A DNA stretch of 33,255 nt, from assembly GCA_964425255.1 (NCBI GenBank), contig CAYRMV010000020.1:1-33255 (forward strand), given 5' to 3'. Made by a program: the position numbers and the translations under genes. The notes under the pieces were generated by a model. The model was not told the origin of the DNA, searched no databases, and worked only from the letters and a program-made list of their open reading frames with translations. The stretch is from CAYRMV01 sp964425255 (GTDB lineage Bacteria; Bacteroidota; Bacteroidia; Flavobacteriales_D; Crocinitomicaceae). Positions 24,973 to 33,201 of the stretch are shown piece after piece; the stretch's first letter is position 1, and each line of letters starts with the position of its first letter.

Positions 24973-24980
24973 GTGAAACT
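24965..24980. promoter_or_regulatory. parS-like ParB binding site 1 (mnmG/methyltransferase junction)
   Basis: GGTTTCACGTGAAACT matches the widely conserved parS TGTTTCACGTGAAACA at 14 of 16 positions; the inner 14 bp (24966-24979) is a perfect palindrome. It spans the mnmG stop codon and supplies the GTG start of the methyltransferase gene. Confidence 0.8.
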
Positions 24981-26853
24981 ATCTTCCTAAATAAATTAAT
25001 AATACAGAAATATCACTCGGTGATATCCCACTAATGCGTGATGCTTGACCAATTGTAGCTGGTTTTACAGAAGTTAATTTCTCTCTAGCCTCAGCACTTA
25101 AACTAACCAATTGCCAATAATCCATTTCATTTGGAATTTTAACATCATCCAAGCGATTCATTTTTGTTGCCATTTCTTGTTCTCTTGAAATGTAACCTTC
25201 ATACTTCATCTGTATTTCGGTTTGCATTGGAATATCAGGATGAATGGAAAACAAATCGTTTACTTTGTCGTTTAACTCTTCATGTAATGACGTGAGATGG
25301 GATAAATTAATTTGAGGTCTCGTTAACAACGAATTCAATTTTACTTGTTGAGATAATGGAGAAGAATCTAACTCTTTCAACAATGGATTAGCAGCATCAG
25401 GCGTAATCGATAAATTTTTCAATTCTCTTTTTAATGATTCGACTCCGTTTACCTTTGTGTTTACTCTTTCTAAATCTTCGTCGGAAGCTAAACCAATAGC
25501 ATGTCCAATTGGTGTTAAACGAATATCAGCATTATCTTGTCTTAATAAAATTCGATATTCAGCACGACTTGTAAACATTCGATAAGGTTCTTTCGTCCCT
25601 TTGGTAATCAAATCATCAATCAAAACACCAATATAAGCTTCACTTCTAGATAAAATTAAAGGGTCTTTTTCCTGAACTTTTAGATGAGCATTAATTCCTG
25701 CCATTAACCCTTGGCAAGCTGCTTCTTCATAACCTGTTGTCCCGTTGATCTGTCCAGCAAAATACAAACCTTCAATCAACTTGGTTTCTAAAGTATGTTT
25801 TAATTGAGTAGGAGGGAAGTAATCATATTCAATCGCATAACCAGGGCGAAACATTTTTGCGTTTTCAAAACCTGGAACTGTTTGCAAAGCTTTTAATTGA
25901 ATTTCTTCAGGCAAGGAAGTACTAAAACCATTAACATAGATCTCAACCGTGTTCCAACCTTCAGGCTCAACAAACAATTGATGCCTGTCTCTTTCTGCAA
26001 AACGATTAATCTTATCTTCAATACTTGGACAATAGCGAGGCCCTCTACTCTGAATAGCTCCATTAAACATTGGAGAACGATCAAAACCAGAACGTAGAAT
26101 TTCGTGAGTTAATTCATTCGTGTAAGTAATGTGACATGGTCTTTGTTCTTTCAAAGCTGAAGTCGCACTAGAAAAGCTAAACTTATCAGAAGTCACATCA
26201 CCATGTTGAACCTCCATTTTGGAATAATCCAAAGAGCGACCATCAATACGAGGAGGAGTACCAGTTTTCATACGACCTGATTCGAAACCCAATTGAATCA
26301 ACTCTTCTGTAATGCCGTATGCTGCTTTTTCACCAACACGCCCACCGCCAAACTGTTTTTCTCCAATATGAATCAAACCATTAAGAAACGTACCATTTGT
26401 CAATACAACAGATTTCCCAAAAACATCAATTCCAATACCTGTTTTAACACCAGAAACCTTTGAACCATTAGTTAAAAGTCCCGTCACTGTATCTTGCCAA
26501 AAATCAACATTTCGGTTTTGCTCCAAAAGCAACCTCCATTCTTCGGCAAATTTCATGCGATCATTTTGAGTTCTTGGCGACCACATAGCAGGTCCTTTCG
26601 ACAGATTTAACATTCTAAACTGAATCGCTGACCGATCTGAAATTAAACCAGAACCTCCGCCAAGAGCATCGATTTCACGAACAATTTGGCCTTTTGCAAC
26701 TCCACCCATTGCAGGATTACAACTCATTTGTGCAATTGTATTCATGTTCATGGTAATCAACAAAACGGAACTACCCATTTTTGCAGCAGCATTCGCAGCT
26801 TCACAACCTGCATGACCACCACCAACAACAATTACATCGTATTCTTTAAGCAT
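24979..26853 (-). CDS. mnmG: tRNA uridine-5-carboxymethylaminomethyl synthesis enzyme MnmG (GidA)
   Basis: A 624-residue FAD enzyme which, with MnmE, installs the (carboxymethyl)aminomethyl group on U34 of several tRNAs. The FAD motif is VVVGGGHAGCEAANAA; further family signatures are MSCNPAMGGVAKGQIVREID (20 residues), GDRSAIQFR-type segment SDRSAIQFRMLN, KTGTPPRIDGRS, and AGQINGTTGYEEAACQG. Length is normal. It follows ybeY on the same strand, as in many Bacteroidota. A -7 element TAATTTTG (26876-26883) is next to a parS-like site, and another parS-like site overlaps its stop. ParB binding could thus influence its expression, which is inference. Confidence 0.97.
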   Translation of the reverse strand: MLKEYDVIVVGGGHAGCEAANAAAKMGSSVLLITMNMNTIAQMSCNPAMGGVAKGQIVREIDALGGGSGLISDRSAIQFRMLNLSKGPAMWSPRTQNDRMKFAEEWRLLLEQNRNVDFWQDTVTGLLTNGSKVSGVKTGIGIDVFGKSVVLTNGTFLNGLIHIGEKQFGGGRVGEKAAYGITEELIQLGFESGRMKTGTPPRIDGRSLDYSKMEVQHGDVTSDKFSFSSATSALKEQRPCHITYTNELTHEILRSGFDRSPMFNGAIQSRGPRYCPSIEDKINRFAERDRHQLFVEPEGWNTVEIYVNGFSTSLPEEIQLKALQTVPGFENAKMFRPGYAIEYDYFPPTQLKHTLETKLIEGLYFAGQINGTTGYEEAACQGLMAGINAHLKVQEKDPLILSRSEAYIGVLIDDLITKGTKEPYRMFTSRAEYRILLRQDNADIRLTPIGHAIGLASDEDLERVNTKVNGVESLKRELKNLSITPDAANPLLKELDSSPLSQQVKLNSLLTRPQINLSHLTSLHEELNDKVNDLFSIHPDIPMQTEIQMKYEGYISREQEMATKMNRLDDVKIPNEMDYWQLVSLSAEAREKLTSVKPATIGQASRISGISPSDISVLLIYLGR

Positions 26854-26861
26854 TTTTGATT

Positions 26862-26877
26862 TGTTTCACGTGGAACA
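26862..26877. promoter_or_regulatory. parS-like ParB binding site 2 (mnmG leader)
   Basis: TGTTTCACGTGGAACA, which on the minus strand reads TGTTCCACGTGAAACA, a full match to the consensus TGTTNCACGTGAAACA. It lies 9 nt upstream of the mnmG start and overlaps the -7 element by 2 bp. Confidence 0.88.
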
Positions 26878-26883
26878 AAATTA
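26876..26883 (-). promoter_or_regulatory. -7 promoter element for mnmG, overlapping parS
   Basis: On the minus strand TAATTTTG (TAnnTTTG), immediately followed by the parS-like site. Transcription would start inside the ParB site. Confidence 0.45.
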
Positions 26884-26908
26884 CGTCAAACAAAAGAGAG
26901 TGATGGAA

Positions 26909-26924
26909 TGTTTCACGTGAAACG
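26909..26924. promoter_or_regulatory. parS-like ParB binding site 3 (ybeY 3' end)
   Basis: TGTTTCACGTGAAACG matches TGTTTCACGTGAAACA at 15 of 16 positions, with a perfect 14-bp inner palindrome. It encodes the last codons and stop of ybeY (Arg-Phe-Thr-TGA). Confidence 0.88.
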
Positions 26925-27329
26925 TAAAGACAAAGCATCATCTTCTAAAAGGCGCATACGTTTCTCATCATCTTCTGATTTATCACCAAAACCACATAAA
27001 TGAAGAACACCATGAATACAGACCCTATGTAATTCATCTTCGAAAGAATGGTTTAACGTTTGTGCATTGTCTTTTACACGGTCAACACTAATAAATAAAT
27101 CTCCAGAAATAGTGTCTTCGAATGTGTAATCAAAAGTTATAATATCTGTAAAAAAATCATGGGACAAATGTTGTTGATTCATCTCTAACAAATAATCATC
27201 TGAACAAAAAATCACTGTAATATCACCTAAGGATTTACCATGAATTGAAGCAACTTTGTTGTACCAAGATTCTAAAAAAATTACAGAAAGATCAAAACTA
27301 TCTACATCCTCAAAACAAACTACAACCAT
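26913..27329 (-). CDS. ybeY: rRNA maturation RNase YbeY
   Basis: A 138-residue endoribonuclease involved in 16S rRNA 3'-end maturation and ribosome quality control. The fold signature is CSDDYLLEMNQQHLSHDFFTDIITFDY and the metal site IHGVLHLCGFGDKSEDDE. His106 and His110 are present, but the third ligand, His in the canonical HGxLHLxGxDH, is replaced by Asp116, as is usual in Bacteroidota. Length is slightly short for the family. It starts 2 nt after the RsbW-like gene's stop and its own 3' end lies in a parS-like site, 59 nt before mnmG. Confidence 0.93.
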   Translation of the reverse strand: MVVVCFEDVDSFDLSVIFLESWYNKVASIHGKSLGDITVIFCSDDYLLEMNQQHLSHDFFTDIITFDYTFEDTISGDLFISVDRVKDNAQTLNHSFEDELHRVCIHGVLHLCGFGDKSEDDEKRMRLLEDDALSLRFT

Positions 27330-27331
27330 AA

Positions 27332-27757
27332 TTAACGTATAAAAAAGATGGAAACTTCAGCGCCTGAATTGTTAAATTGAACATCGTCAGAAAGATTTTT
27401 GATTAAAAAAATGCCTCTTCCATTTTCCTTTTCAATGTTTTCAGGTGAAGTAGGATCTGGTAAATTCAAATAATCAAAACCAACTCCTTTATCGGAAACA
27501 CGAAAACAAACATGTGATGGTGTTAAGCTAACAGACAAATCAACATCTAGAGTAGGTGAAAATTGATTGCCATGTATAATTGCATTGTTTACTGCTTCCG
27601 TAACAGCAATCAAAATATTACCATATAGATCTTCACTTAAATCCAAATCCCTACATACATCATCAATCAAAGATTCTACCTTAGTGATATTTGATAATTC
27701 TGAAGAAAAATTCAAGCGATATAATTCCGTTAACTCAATGTTCATTTTATAAGCCAT
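27332..27757 (-). CDS. RsbW-like ATP-binding protein (HATPase_c, anti-sigma/serine kinase type)
   Basis: A 141-residue single-domain GHKL ATPase. Visible boxes are the N-box EAVNNAIIHGN, the G1 box SDKGVGFDY, and the G2 box ENGRGIFLIKNL. Length and motifs fit RsbW/SpoIIAB-like serine kinases that bind sigma factors or phosphorylate STAS proteins. No sigma factor or STAS antagonist is in the window, so its target is unknown. The first ATG overlaps the preceding stop (TAATG); a second Met four codons later (27745) is an alternative start. It lies in a tight unit with DUF4175 and ybeY, a common order in this phylum. Confidence 0.88.
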   Translation of the reverse strand: MAYKMNIELTELYRLNFSSELSNITKVESLIDDVCRDLDLSEDLYGNILIAVTEAVNNAIIHGNQFSPTLDVDLSVSLTPSHVCFRVSDKGVGFDYLNLPDPTSPENIEKENGRGIFLIKNLSDDVQFNNSGAEVSIFFIR

Positions 27758-30700
27758 TACAAACTTTGATTAAAATACTCAGAGGCTTTATCCTTATAAT
27801 ACTTTCTATATAAAGGATCAACGCTTCGAAGCATCTCAACTTGTTTCAGTTTTTGTTGGTTATACTCATCAATTCGTTTTTGGTTACTATAATTGAAAAC
27901 TTTTCCTTCCTTCGATTCTCTTTTCTCATCAAAATCTCTTTCCATCAATGCTTTCTCGCTTTCTAATAATCGAGTCATGATACTTTGTTGGCGTTTGAGT
28001 ACCTCTGGAGAAAGGTTCTTGTTTAGCAAATCTTTTTCCTGTTGTTCCAATTCTTTTATAAGTGGGTTTAACTTATTACCATTCCCTTTGCCGTCTTGAT
28101 TCATTTCATTGCGAATTTGTTCAAGTCGTTGACGAATCGCTGTTTGTTCAGCAGCCATTTTAGCAAACTGTTTATTTCCTAAACCAAACATCCCTTGTTG
28201 TCCTTCACCGGGTTTATTACCTGGTTGTTGTCCCCCTGGATTCTGACCTTTCTTCATCTGTTCCATCTGCTTTTTAAGCATTTCTTTCATGTCTTGTGGA
28301 TCTCCTCCAGATGATGGTTTTTTCCCTTTACCACCCGGATTAGAACAAGCACCAGATCCTTTGTTTTGTGAATTCATTTCATTTTGCATCTGTTGCAATG
28401 ATTCATTCAGCATTAGAGCCAAATTATTATAAGAAGTCATCACATACTGGAGATTTTGATTTAAAGGTTGACGTCTGTGCTCATCAATATTATCTAAACC
28501 TGATTTGAAATTTAATTCAATTTGAGTTAGCTCTTGATCTATAAACGAAGCAATTTTTGGTTGTCTTTTTGCTATGCTTTCTAAGCTGTCACGAACAATT
28601 TTAGTGTCGTCTACAATCGTTCTTTGACGTCTTCCAAGTTTTTTATAAAATGGATCTTGATCTTTTACTTTATAAAAACGATTCATAACATCTTCTTGGC
28701 GGAATGACAAGGCTATTAAATTCTCCAAAATTTGTCTAAGCGAATTGATATCCTCTTCCTGTTGTTGTTTATTAGCTTCTTGTTGCATCTTCTCAAGTTG
28801 ATTAGCTAACGATTCCATACCATCAGCTGACTTCTTTTGAGATTCATTGGCTTTTTTGTTTTTGTTTTTATCTAAACTTTCCTTTGATTCTTGTAAGTTC
28901 TCAGAAATCTCTTTCTTCAATTCTTCTTGATCACCCAAATTCATTGGTTTTTCTAACGATTGATTCAAATCATTTAACTCTTTCAAATCTTGTTTTAAAT
29001 CATCGAATTTTTGGTTTATATTCTCTTGCTCTTGTTTCGCTTTATTCTGATCAATCTTATTGTCCTCAATCTTCTTTTTTAAATCTTCTTGCTCTTGAGA
29101 TAGCGATTTTAATTCTTTTTGAATATCATCTAATTTCTCATTCACTTGCATCCGTTTCAATAATTCTAAACTTCGATCTAATTGTTTTTTCATGTCTTCC
29201 GACTTCATTTCCAATTGATCTAATTTTTCTGGTAATTGGTTATTCAGTTGTTTATCCAACATCTCTTCCAATTGCTTCAATAAATCCATCAATTCTTGAT
29301 CCATTACTTCATTGAGTAACTTCTCAAGTAACTCTTGTTTTTCTAAGAGTTCCAAATCCATTTCTGAAAGCTTATTTTTTTCATCTAAAGATTCATTCAT
29401 TTGCTGTTTTAACTGATCAACAGATTGCATCAAATTCATTTGTTCTTGTTGTAGTTGTTGTAACTGGTTCTTTTTATTAAAATCAGATGACTTCGAATTC
29501 AACATGTCTTTTTTCATTCTTTCAACATTCTTTTTGAATTCAGATGCTTTGTTTATCAATTGATTTAACTGGTTTTTACTCGATTCTATCTTTTCATCAC
29601 GCAGATCATTTAACTCTTCTAATGAGGGTAATTCATAGGTATAAACAACCGAATTAGTCGCTTTAGAACCATGTACTCCATCATTATCATAAACCGTAAA
29701 ATAATATTCAATTTTATCATTCACTTCAATATTCTCACGACGGAAATCGACAGCATGTGTAAATGAGTAATTTGTACCTCCTACATTAGTAACAGGAACT
29801 TTGTAAGTTAATGTTTTACCATTTTTCTTTTTAATTGAATAAACAAAAAGTAGTTTTGTTAATCCATAATCATCGGATAATTGACCTTGGAAAAAACGAA
29901 TCGCATTTGAAATGGAATCCATTTCTTCTTGAACAGAAATAGAAGGATGTAAATCTTTAATAACAGAAATTCGATAGGAAGAAGAATCTATCTTTTTTGT
30001 AAACTTATTTATGTGCGAAACAGATAATAATCCATCATCCATAACTTTTGATGAAAAAGAAAACCCTTCTTCATTTTTGGTAATGTTTTTACCAAACAAA
30101 TGAATATGGGTCTTTTCAACGTTAGAAGCAAACATGCTCCATTTAACAAAAGTACCTTCTGGAACTTCCAAATCGGCTGCATGTTGTATCACTTCATTTG
30201 TCAAACCAAGATAAGAAGGGTAAACTAATTCAGCAGTAAATTTACCAATGGTCGTTTTTGGAACAATTTCTAAAAAATAAGATTTACTAGAAAAATCATT
30301 GGCTTCAAAAAAAAGACGCGTAGATTTTGAAAGTTTAGGTAATTGATAGGAAAAAGAATTCTTTGAAACACGTTTCATTAAAAAATTACCTTCCGTCGTT
30401 TTCAAATACACTTTATCTGGTAATTGATTTCCTTTTAATAAAACATCAATTGTAGGAGAAGAACCTTCTTCCATTTTACTAAGGGAAGATTGAATAACAA
30501 AAACAAACGGTGCTTCATCTTTAAAATGTTGTTGAAACAGAACAACACGCTTCGTACCTTTTGTTAAGACATTTGGGAAAAAGATTAACGTAAATAAAAA
30601 AAGGATTAAAACAGGTGAAGCGTATTTAACATAATTCCAGTTCTTTCTTAAGTCTATTCCAGAGCTAAAAGGAAGGACAGACAATTCACGGGACCTTTGA

Positions 30701-31098
30701 TTGATACTTGCCCGAACCAAATCGACACTAGCTGAATGAATATCAGAGGTTTGATTTAACTGTAAAGTGTTTAAAATTCGATCCGAAATTTCTGGAAAAA
30801 ACTGTCCAATCATAGTAGAAGCTTGTTCACGGGAAATCAATCGACCAATGGAAAATATTTTTAACAAAGGAATTACAAAATAGCGAATTAGCAAAAACCC
30901 ATTAGATACTAAAAATAGAAAAAACAAAATCCCACGAACAGAGGTGCTAAAGCGACCAATATATTCTAAAGAGGCAACTAATAAAACTGAAAACAATAAA
31001 ACAGCGAGAACTAAAATGCTCCCTTTGATCATTTGATTCTTATAGTATTTGCGAATAAATGAATCAATTTGTACTAATAATTGTTCAAAAGCTTCCAT
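27757..31098 (-). CDS. DUF4175-family membrane protein with very long coiled coil
   Basis: A 1113-residue protein. Three hydrophobic helices lie at about 25-45, 55-80 and 158-178. Then comes a ~300-residue extracytoplasmic beta-rich region with Ig-like character (about 185-490), and a very long Glu/Gln/Lys/Leu-rich coiled coil (about 500-800). Further coiled coil is interrupted by a Gly/Pro/Gln-rich stretch (about 920-985, GGQQPGNKPGEGQQG). This composition matches the Bacteroidota family annotated DUF4175. Function is unknown; the envelope location is inferred from the helices. It heads a minus-strand unit (DUF4175, RsbW-like, ybeY, mnmG) and is divergent from gltX. Confidence 0.88.
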   Translation of the reverse strand: MEAFEQLLVQIDSFIRKYYKNQMIKGSILVLAVLLFSVLLVASLEYIGRFSTSVRGILFFLFLVSNGFLLIRYFVIPLLKIFSIGRLISREQASTMIGQFFPEISDRILNTLQLNQTSDIHSASVDLVRASINQRSRELSVLPFSSGIDLRKNWNYVKYASPVLILFLFTLIFFPNVLTKGTKRVVLFQQHFKDEAPFVFVIQSSLSKMEEGSSPTIDVLLKGNQLPDKVYLKTTEGNFLMKRVSKNSFSYQLPKLSKSTRLFFEANDFSSKSYFLEIVPKTTIGKFTAELVYPSYLGLTNEVIQHAADLEVPEGTFVKWSMFASNVEKTHIHLFGKNITKNEEGFSFSSKVMDDGLLSVSHINKFTKKIDSSSYRISVIKDLHPSISVQEEMDSISNAIRFFQGQLSDDYGLTKLLFVYSIKKKNGKTLTYKVPVTNVGGTNYSFTHAVDFRRENIEVNDKIEYYFTVYDNDGVHGSKATNSVVYTYELPSLEELNDLRDEKIESSKNQLNQLINKASEFKKNVERMKKDMLNSKSSDFNKKNQLQQLQQEQMNLMQSVDQLKQQMNESLDEKNKLSEMDLELLEKQELLEKLLNEVMDQELMDLLKQLEEMLDKQLNNQLPEKLDQLEMKSEDMKKQLDRSLELLKRMQVNEKLDDIQKELKSLSQEQEDLKKKIEDNKIDQNKAKQEQENINQKFDDLKQDLKELNDLNQSLEKPMNLGDQEELKKEISENLQESKESLDKNKNKKANESQKKSADGMESLANQLEKMQQEANKQQQEEDINSLRQILENLIALSFRQEDVMNRFYKVKDQDPFYKKLGRRQRTIVDDTKIVRDSLESIAKRQPKIASFIDQELTQIELNFKSGLDNIDEHRRQPLNQNLQYVMTSYNNLALMLNESLQQMQNEMNSQNKGSGACSNPGGKGKKPSSGGDPQDMKEMLKKQMEQMKKGQNPGGQQPGNKPGEGQQGMFGLGNKQFAKMAAEQTAIRQRLEQIRNEMNQDGKGNGNKLNPLIKELEQQEKDLLNKNLSPEVLKRQQSIMTRLLESEKALMERDFDEKRESKEGKVFNYSNQKRIDEYNQQKLKQVEMLRSVDPLYRKYYKDKASEYFNQSL

Positions 31099-31189
31099 GA
31101 AAATGTATTTGTAATCTACTAAGGTAAAACATATACAACATTCCTAACAAACAAAACGAGGATAAGACGGATAAAATAATGTTAAAATG

Positions 31190-31197
31190 TATCTTTG
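31190..31197 (+). promoter_or_regulatory. -7 promoter element for gltX
   Basis: TATCTTTG (TAnnTTTG) ends 13 nt before the gltX ATG at 31211. A longer in-frame ATG at 31187 lies ahead of the motif and is unlikely to be used. Confidence 0.55.
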
Positions 31198-31210
31198 TAC
31201 AAAAAAAACT

Positions 31211-32722
31211 ATGTCAGATAAACCGGTACGCGTTCGATTTGCACCTTCACCAACAGGTCCATTGCACATGGGTGGAGTTCGAACAGCATTGTATAATTAT
31301 TTATTCGCTCGTAAAAACAACGGTACATTTATAATCCGAATCGAAGATACAGATCAAACACGTTTTGTCCCTGGTGCTCAAGAATATATCATGGATGCAC
31401 TTCATTGGTGCGGAATTATACCAACAGAAGGTCCAGGAATAGGGGGAGAGTATGGCCCATACGTACAATCAGAAAGAAAAGAAATGTACAAACCGTATGC
31501 TGAACAATTAGTTGCAGAAGATAAAGCATATTACGCTTTTGATACTGCAGAGGAATTAGATGCAATGCGTGAACAAGCCAAACAAATGGGAGTGCCATCT
31601 TGGCAATACAACAGTGTTACACGTACATCTCTAAAAAACTCATTGACTTTGCCTGCTGATGAAGTAAAAAGAAAATTAGAAAACGGTGATCCTTATGTGA
31701 TTCGAATGAAAATGCCTAGAAACAAAGATGTCCGTTTTGAAGACATCATTCGTGGATGGGTTGTTGTAAACACGAACAATTTGGATGACAAGGTTTTATT
31801 CAAATCTGACGGAATGCCAACATACCATTTAGCAAACATTGTTGACGATTATTTAATGAAAATATCGCATGTTATCCGTGGGGAAGAATGGCTACCATCA
31901 GCACCATTACATGTTTTGTTATATGAAGCATTTGGTTGGGATTGTCCTAAATTTGCGCATTTACCTTTGTTACTTCGTCCTGATGGAAATGGAAAATTAT
32001 CCAAAAGAGATGGAGATCGATTAGGGTTCCCTGTTTTCCCAACTGATTGGATTACAGCAGAAGGTGAAAAATATTCTGGATATAGAGAACAAGGGTATTT
32101 CAGTGGAGCTTTTGTGAACATGTTAGCATTTCTAGGTTGGAATCCAGGTACACAACAAGAAATCTTCAGTATGGATGAATTAGCTGAATCATTCACACTA
32201 GAAAGAGTTGGAAAAGCAGGAGCTAAATTTGATCCAAATAAGACAAAATGGTTTCAAGAACAATACCTAAGAAACACAAGTGATGAAACACTGGCTGAAA
32301 TAATTTCGCAAAATTCAAACGAAAAATACGACAAAGAAAAACTAATTTCGATTTGTCGTTTGATGAAAGAGAGAGCAACGTTTCCAAAAGATATTTTAGA
32401 AGAGGGAAAATATTTAATTGAACGACCGTCAGAATACGATGAACAAACAGTTTCTAAAAAATGGAAAGAAAATGCACCTCTTTTAATGACAGAATGGAAA
32501 GAAAAATTGTCTTCATTAACTGATTTTTCTGTAGAAAATATTGAAACTACATTCAAAGCATTTTTAGCAGAAAAAGAACTAGGAATCGGAGCTGTATTGC
32601 CTTTGTTTCGATTATTAATAACAGGAGCAGGAGCTGGACCAAGCATGTTTGAAATTACCCATTTTCTAGGTAAGGAAGAATGTTTGGAGCGAATGCAAAT
32701 TGGACTTGAGAAAATAGGTTAA
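31211..32722 (+). CDS. gltX: Glutamyl-tRNA synthetase
   Basis: A 503-residue class I aminoacyl-tRNA synthetase that charges tRNA(Glu). The HIGH-type signature is FAPSPTGPLHMGGVRTALYN (20 residues), and the KMSKS-type loop is KLSKRDGDR. The middle GEEWLPSAPLHVLLYEAFGW is also characteristic, and a helical anticodon-binding domain forms the C-terminal third. With gatA in the window, it may also charge tRNA(Gln) non-discriminatingly, which is inference. The start MSDKPVRVRF at 31211 is chosen because the upstream in-frame ATG precedes the promoter element. It is followed by a strong terminator. Confidence 0.97.
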   Translation: MSDKPVRVRFAPSPTGPLHMGGVRTALYNYLFARKNNGTFIIRIEDTDQTRFVPGAQEYIMDALHWCGIIPTEGPGIGGEYGPYVQSERKEMYKPYAEQLVAEDKAYYAFDTAEELDAMREQAKQMGVPSWQYNSVTRTSLKNSLTLPADEVKRKLENGDPYVIRMKMPRNKDVRFEDIIRGWVVVNTNNLDDKVLFKSDGMPTYHLANIVDDYLMKISHVIRGEEWLPSAPLHVLLYEAFGWDCPKFAHLPLLLRPDGNGKLSKRDGDRLGFPVFPTDWITAEGEKYSGYREQGYFSGAFVNMLAFLGWNPGTQQEIFSMDELAESFTLERVGKAGAKFDPNKTKWFQEQYLRNTSDETLAEIISQNSNEKYDKEKLISICRLMKERATFPKDILEEGKYLIERPSEYDEQTVSKKWKENAPLLMTEWKEKLSSLTDFSVENIETTFKAFLAEKELGIGAVLPLFRLLITGAGAGPSMFEITHFLGKEECLERMQIGLEKIG

Positions 32723-32743
32723 TTAAACATAATCGTATAATTT

Positions 32744-32785
32744 AGGCCCAAAAAGGAGTATCATCTTCTTTTTGGGCTTATTTAT
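32744..32785 (+). terminator. Rho-independent terminator after gltX
   Basis: GCCCAAAAAG (32746-32755) pairs perfectly with CTTTTTGGGC (32768-32777), a 10-bp stem with a 12-nt loop, followed by TTATTTATT. It lies 23 nt after the gltX stop and before folB. Confidence 0.75.
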
Positions 32786-32794
32786 TGAAAGAAA

Positions 32795-33163
32795 ATGAAA
32801 CATACAATTGAAGTAAACGGAATAAAACTATATGCTTTTCACGGTTGTTTAGAAGAAGAAGGCAAAATAGGTGGACACTACGAAGTAGATATTAAAATGA
32901 TTACAGATTTTACAGAAGCAGCTTTGGAAGACCGTTTAGATAAAACGATAGATTATGTGATTGTAAATAGAATTGTTGCAGAAGAAATGGCTACTCGATC
33001 TAAATTAATTGAACAAGTTGGATATCGTATTCTGAAACGAATGGAAAAAGAACTAAATAATTTACACTCCATTTGGATTAAAATAACCAAAATCTGTCCT
33101 CCTATCAATGGTGATGTGAAAAACGTAGCAATAATCATTGAGGAAAATTACAAAACTGTTTGA
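32795..33163 (+). CDS. folB: Dihydroneopterin aldolase
   Basis: A 122-residue folate-biosynthesis enzyme that converts 7,8-dihydroneopterin to 6-hydroxymethyl-dihydropterin and glycolaldehyde. Family features: IKLYAFHGCLEEEGKIGGHY at the start with the substrate-binding Glu, DKTIDYVIVNRIV, and KITKICPPINGDVKNVAI with the catalytic Lys near the C-terminus. Length is normal for this small octameric tunnel-fold enzyme. It lies 17 nt after the gltX terminator stem and 39 nt before the tRNA gene. No clear -7 element was seen in its short leader. Confidence 0.94.
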   Translation: MKHTIEVNGIKLYAFHGCLEEEGKIGGHYEVDIKMITDFTEAALEDRLDKTIDYVIVNRIVAEEMATRSKLIEQVGYRILKRMEKELNNLHSIWIKITKICPPINGDVKNVAIIIEENYKTV

Positions 33164-33172
33164 TTATCGAAA

Positions 33173-33180
33173 TAATTTTG
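33173..33180 (+). promoter_or_regulatory. -7 promoter element for tRNA-Cys
   Basis: TAATTTTG (TAnnTTTG), 21 nt before the tRNA 5' end, in the gap after folB. Confidence 0.45.
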
Positions 33181-33201
33181 TAATTTCGCACTCCACAAAA
33201 T

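Noticed and set aside
28884..29315. 143-residue plus-strand open frame opposite the DUF4175 gene
   Set aside because: It is a shadow of the low-complexity coiled-coil coding sequence and would be a Ser/Leu-rich artefact.
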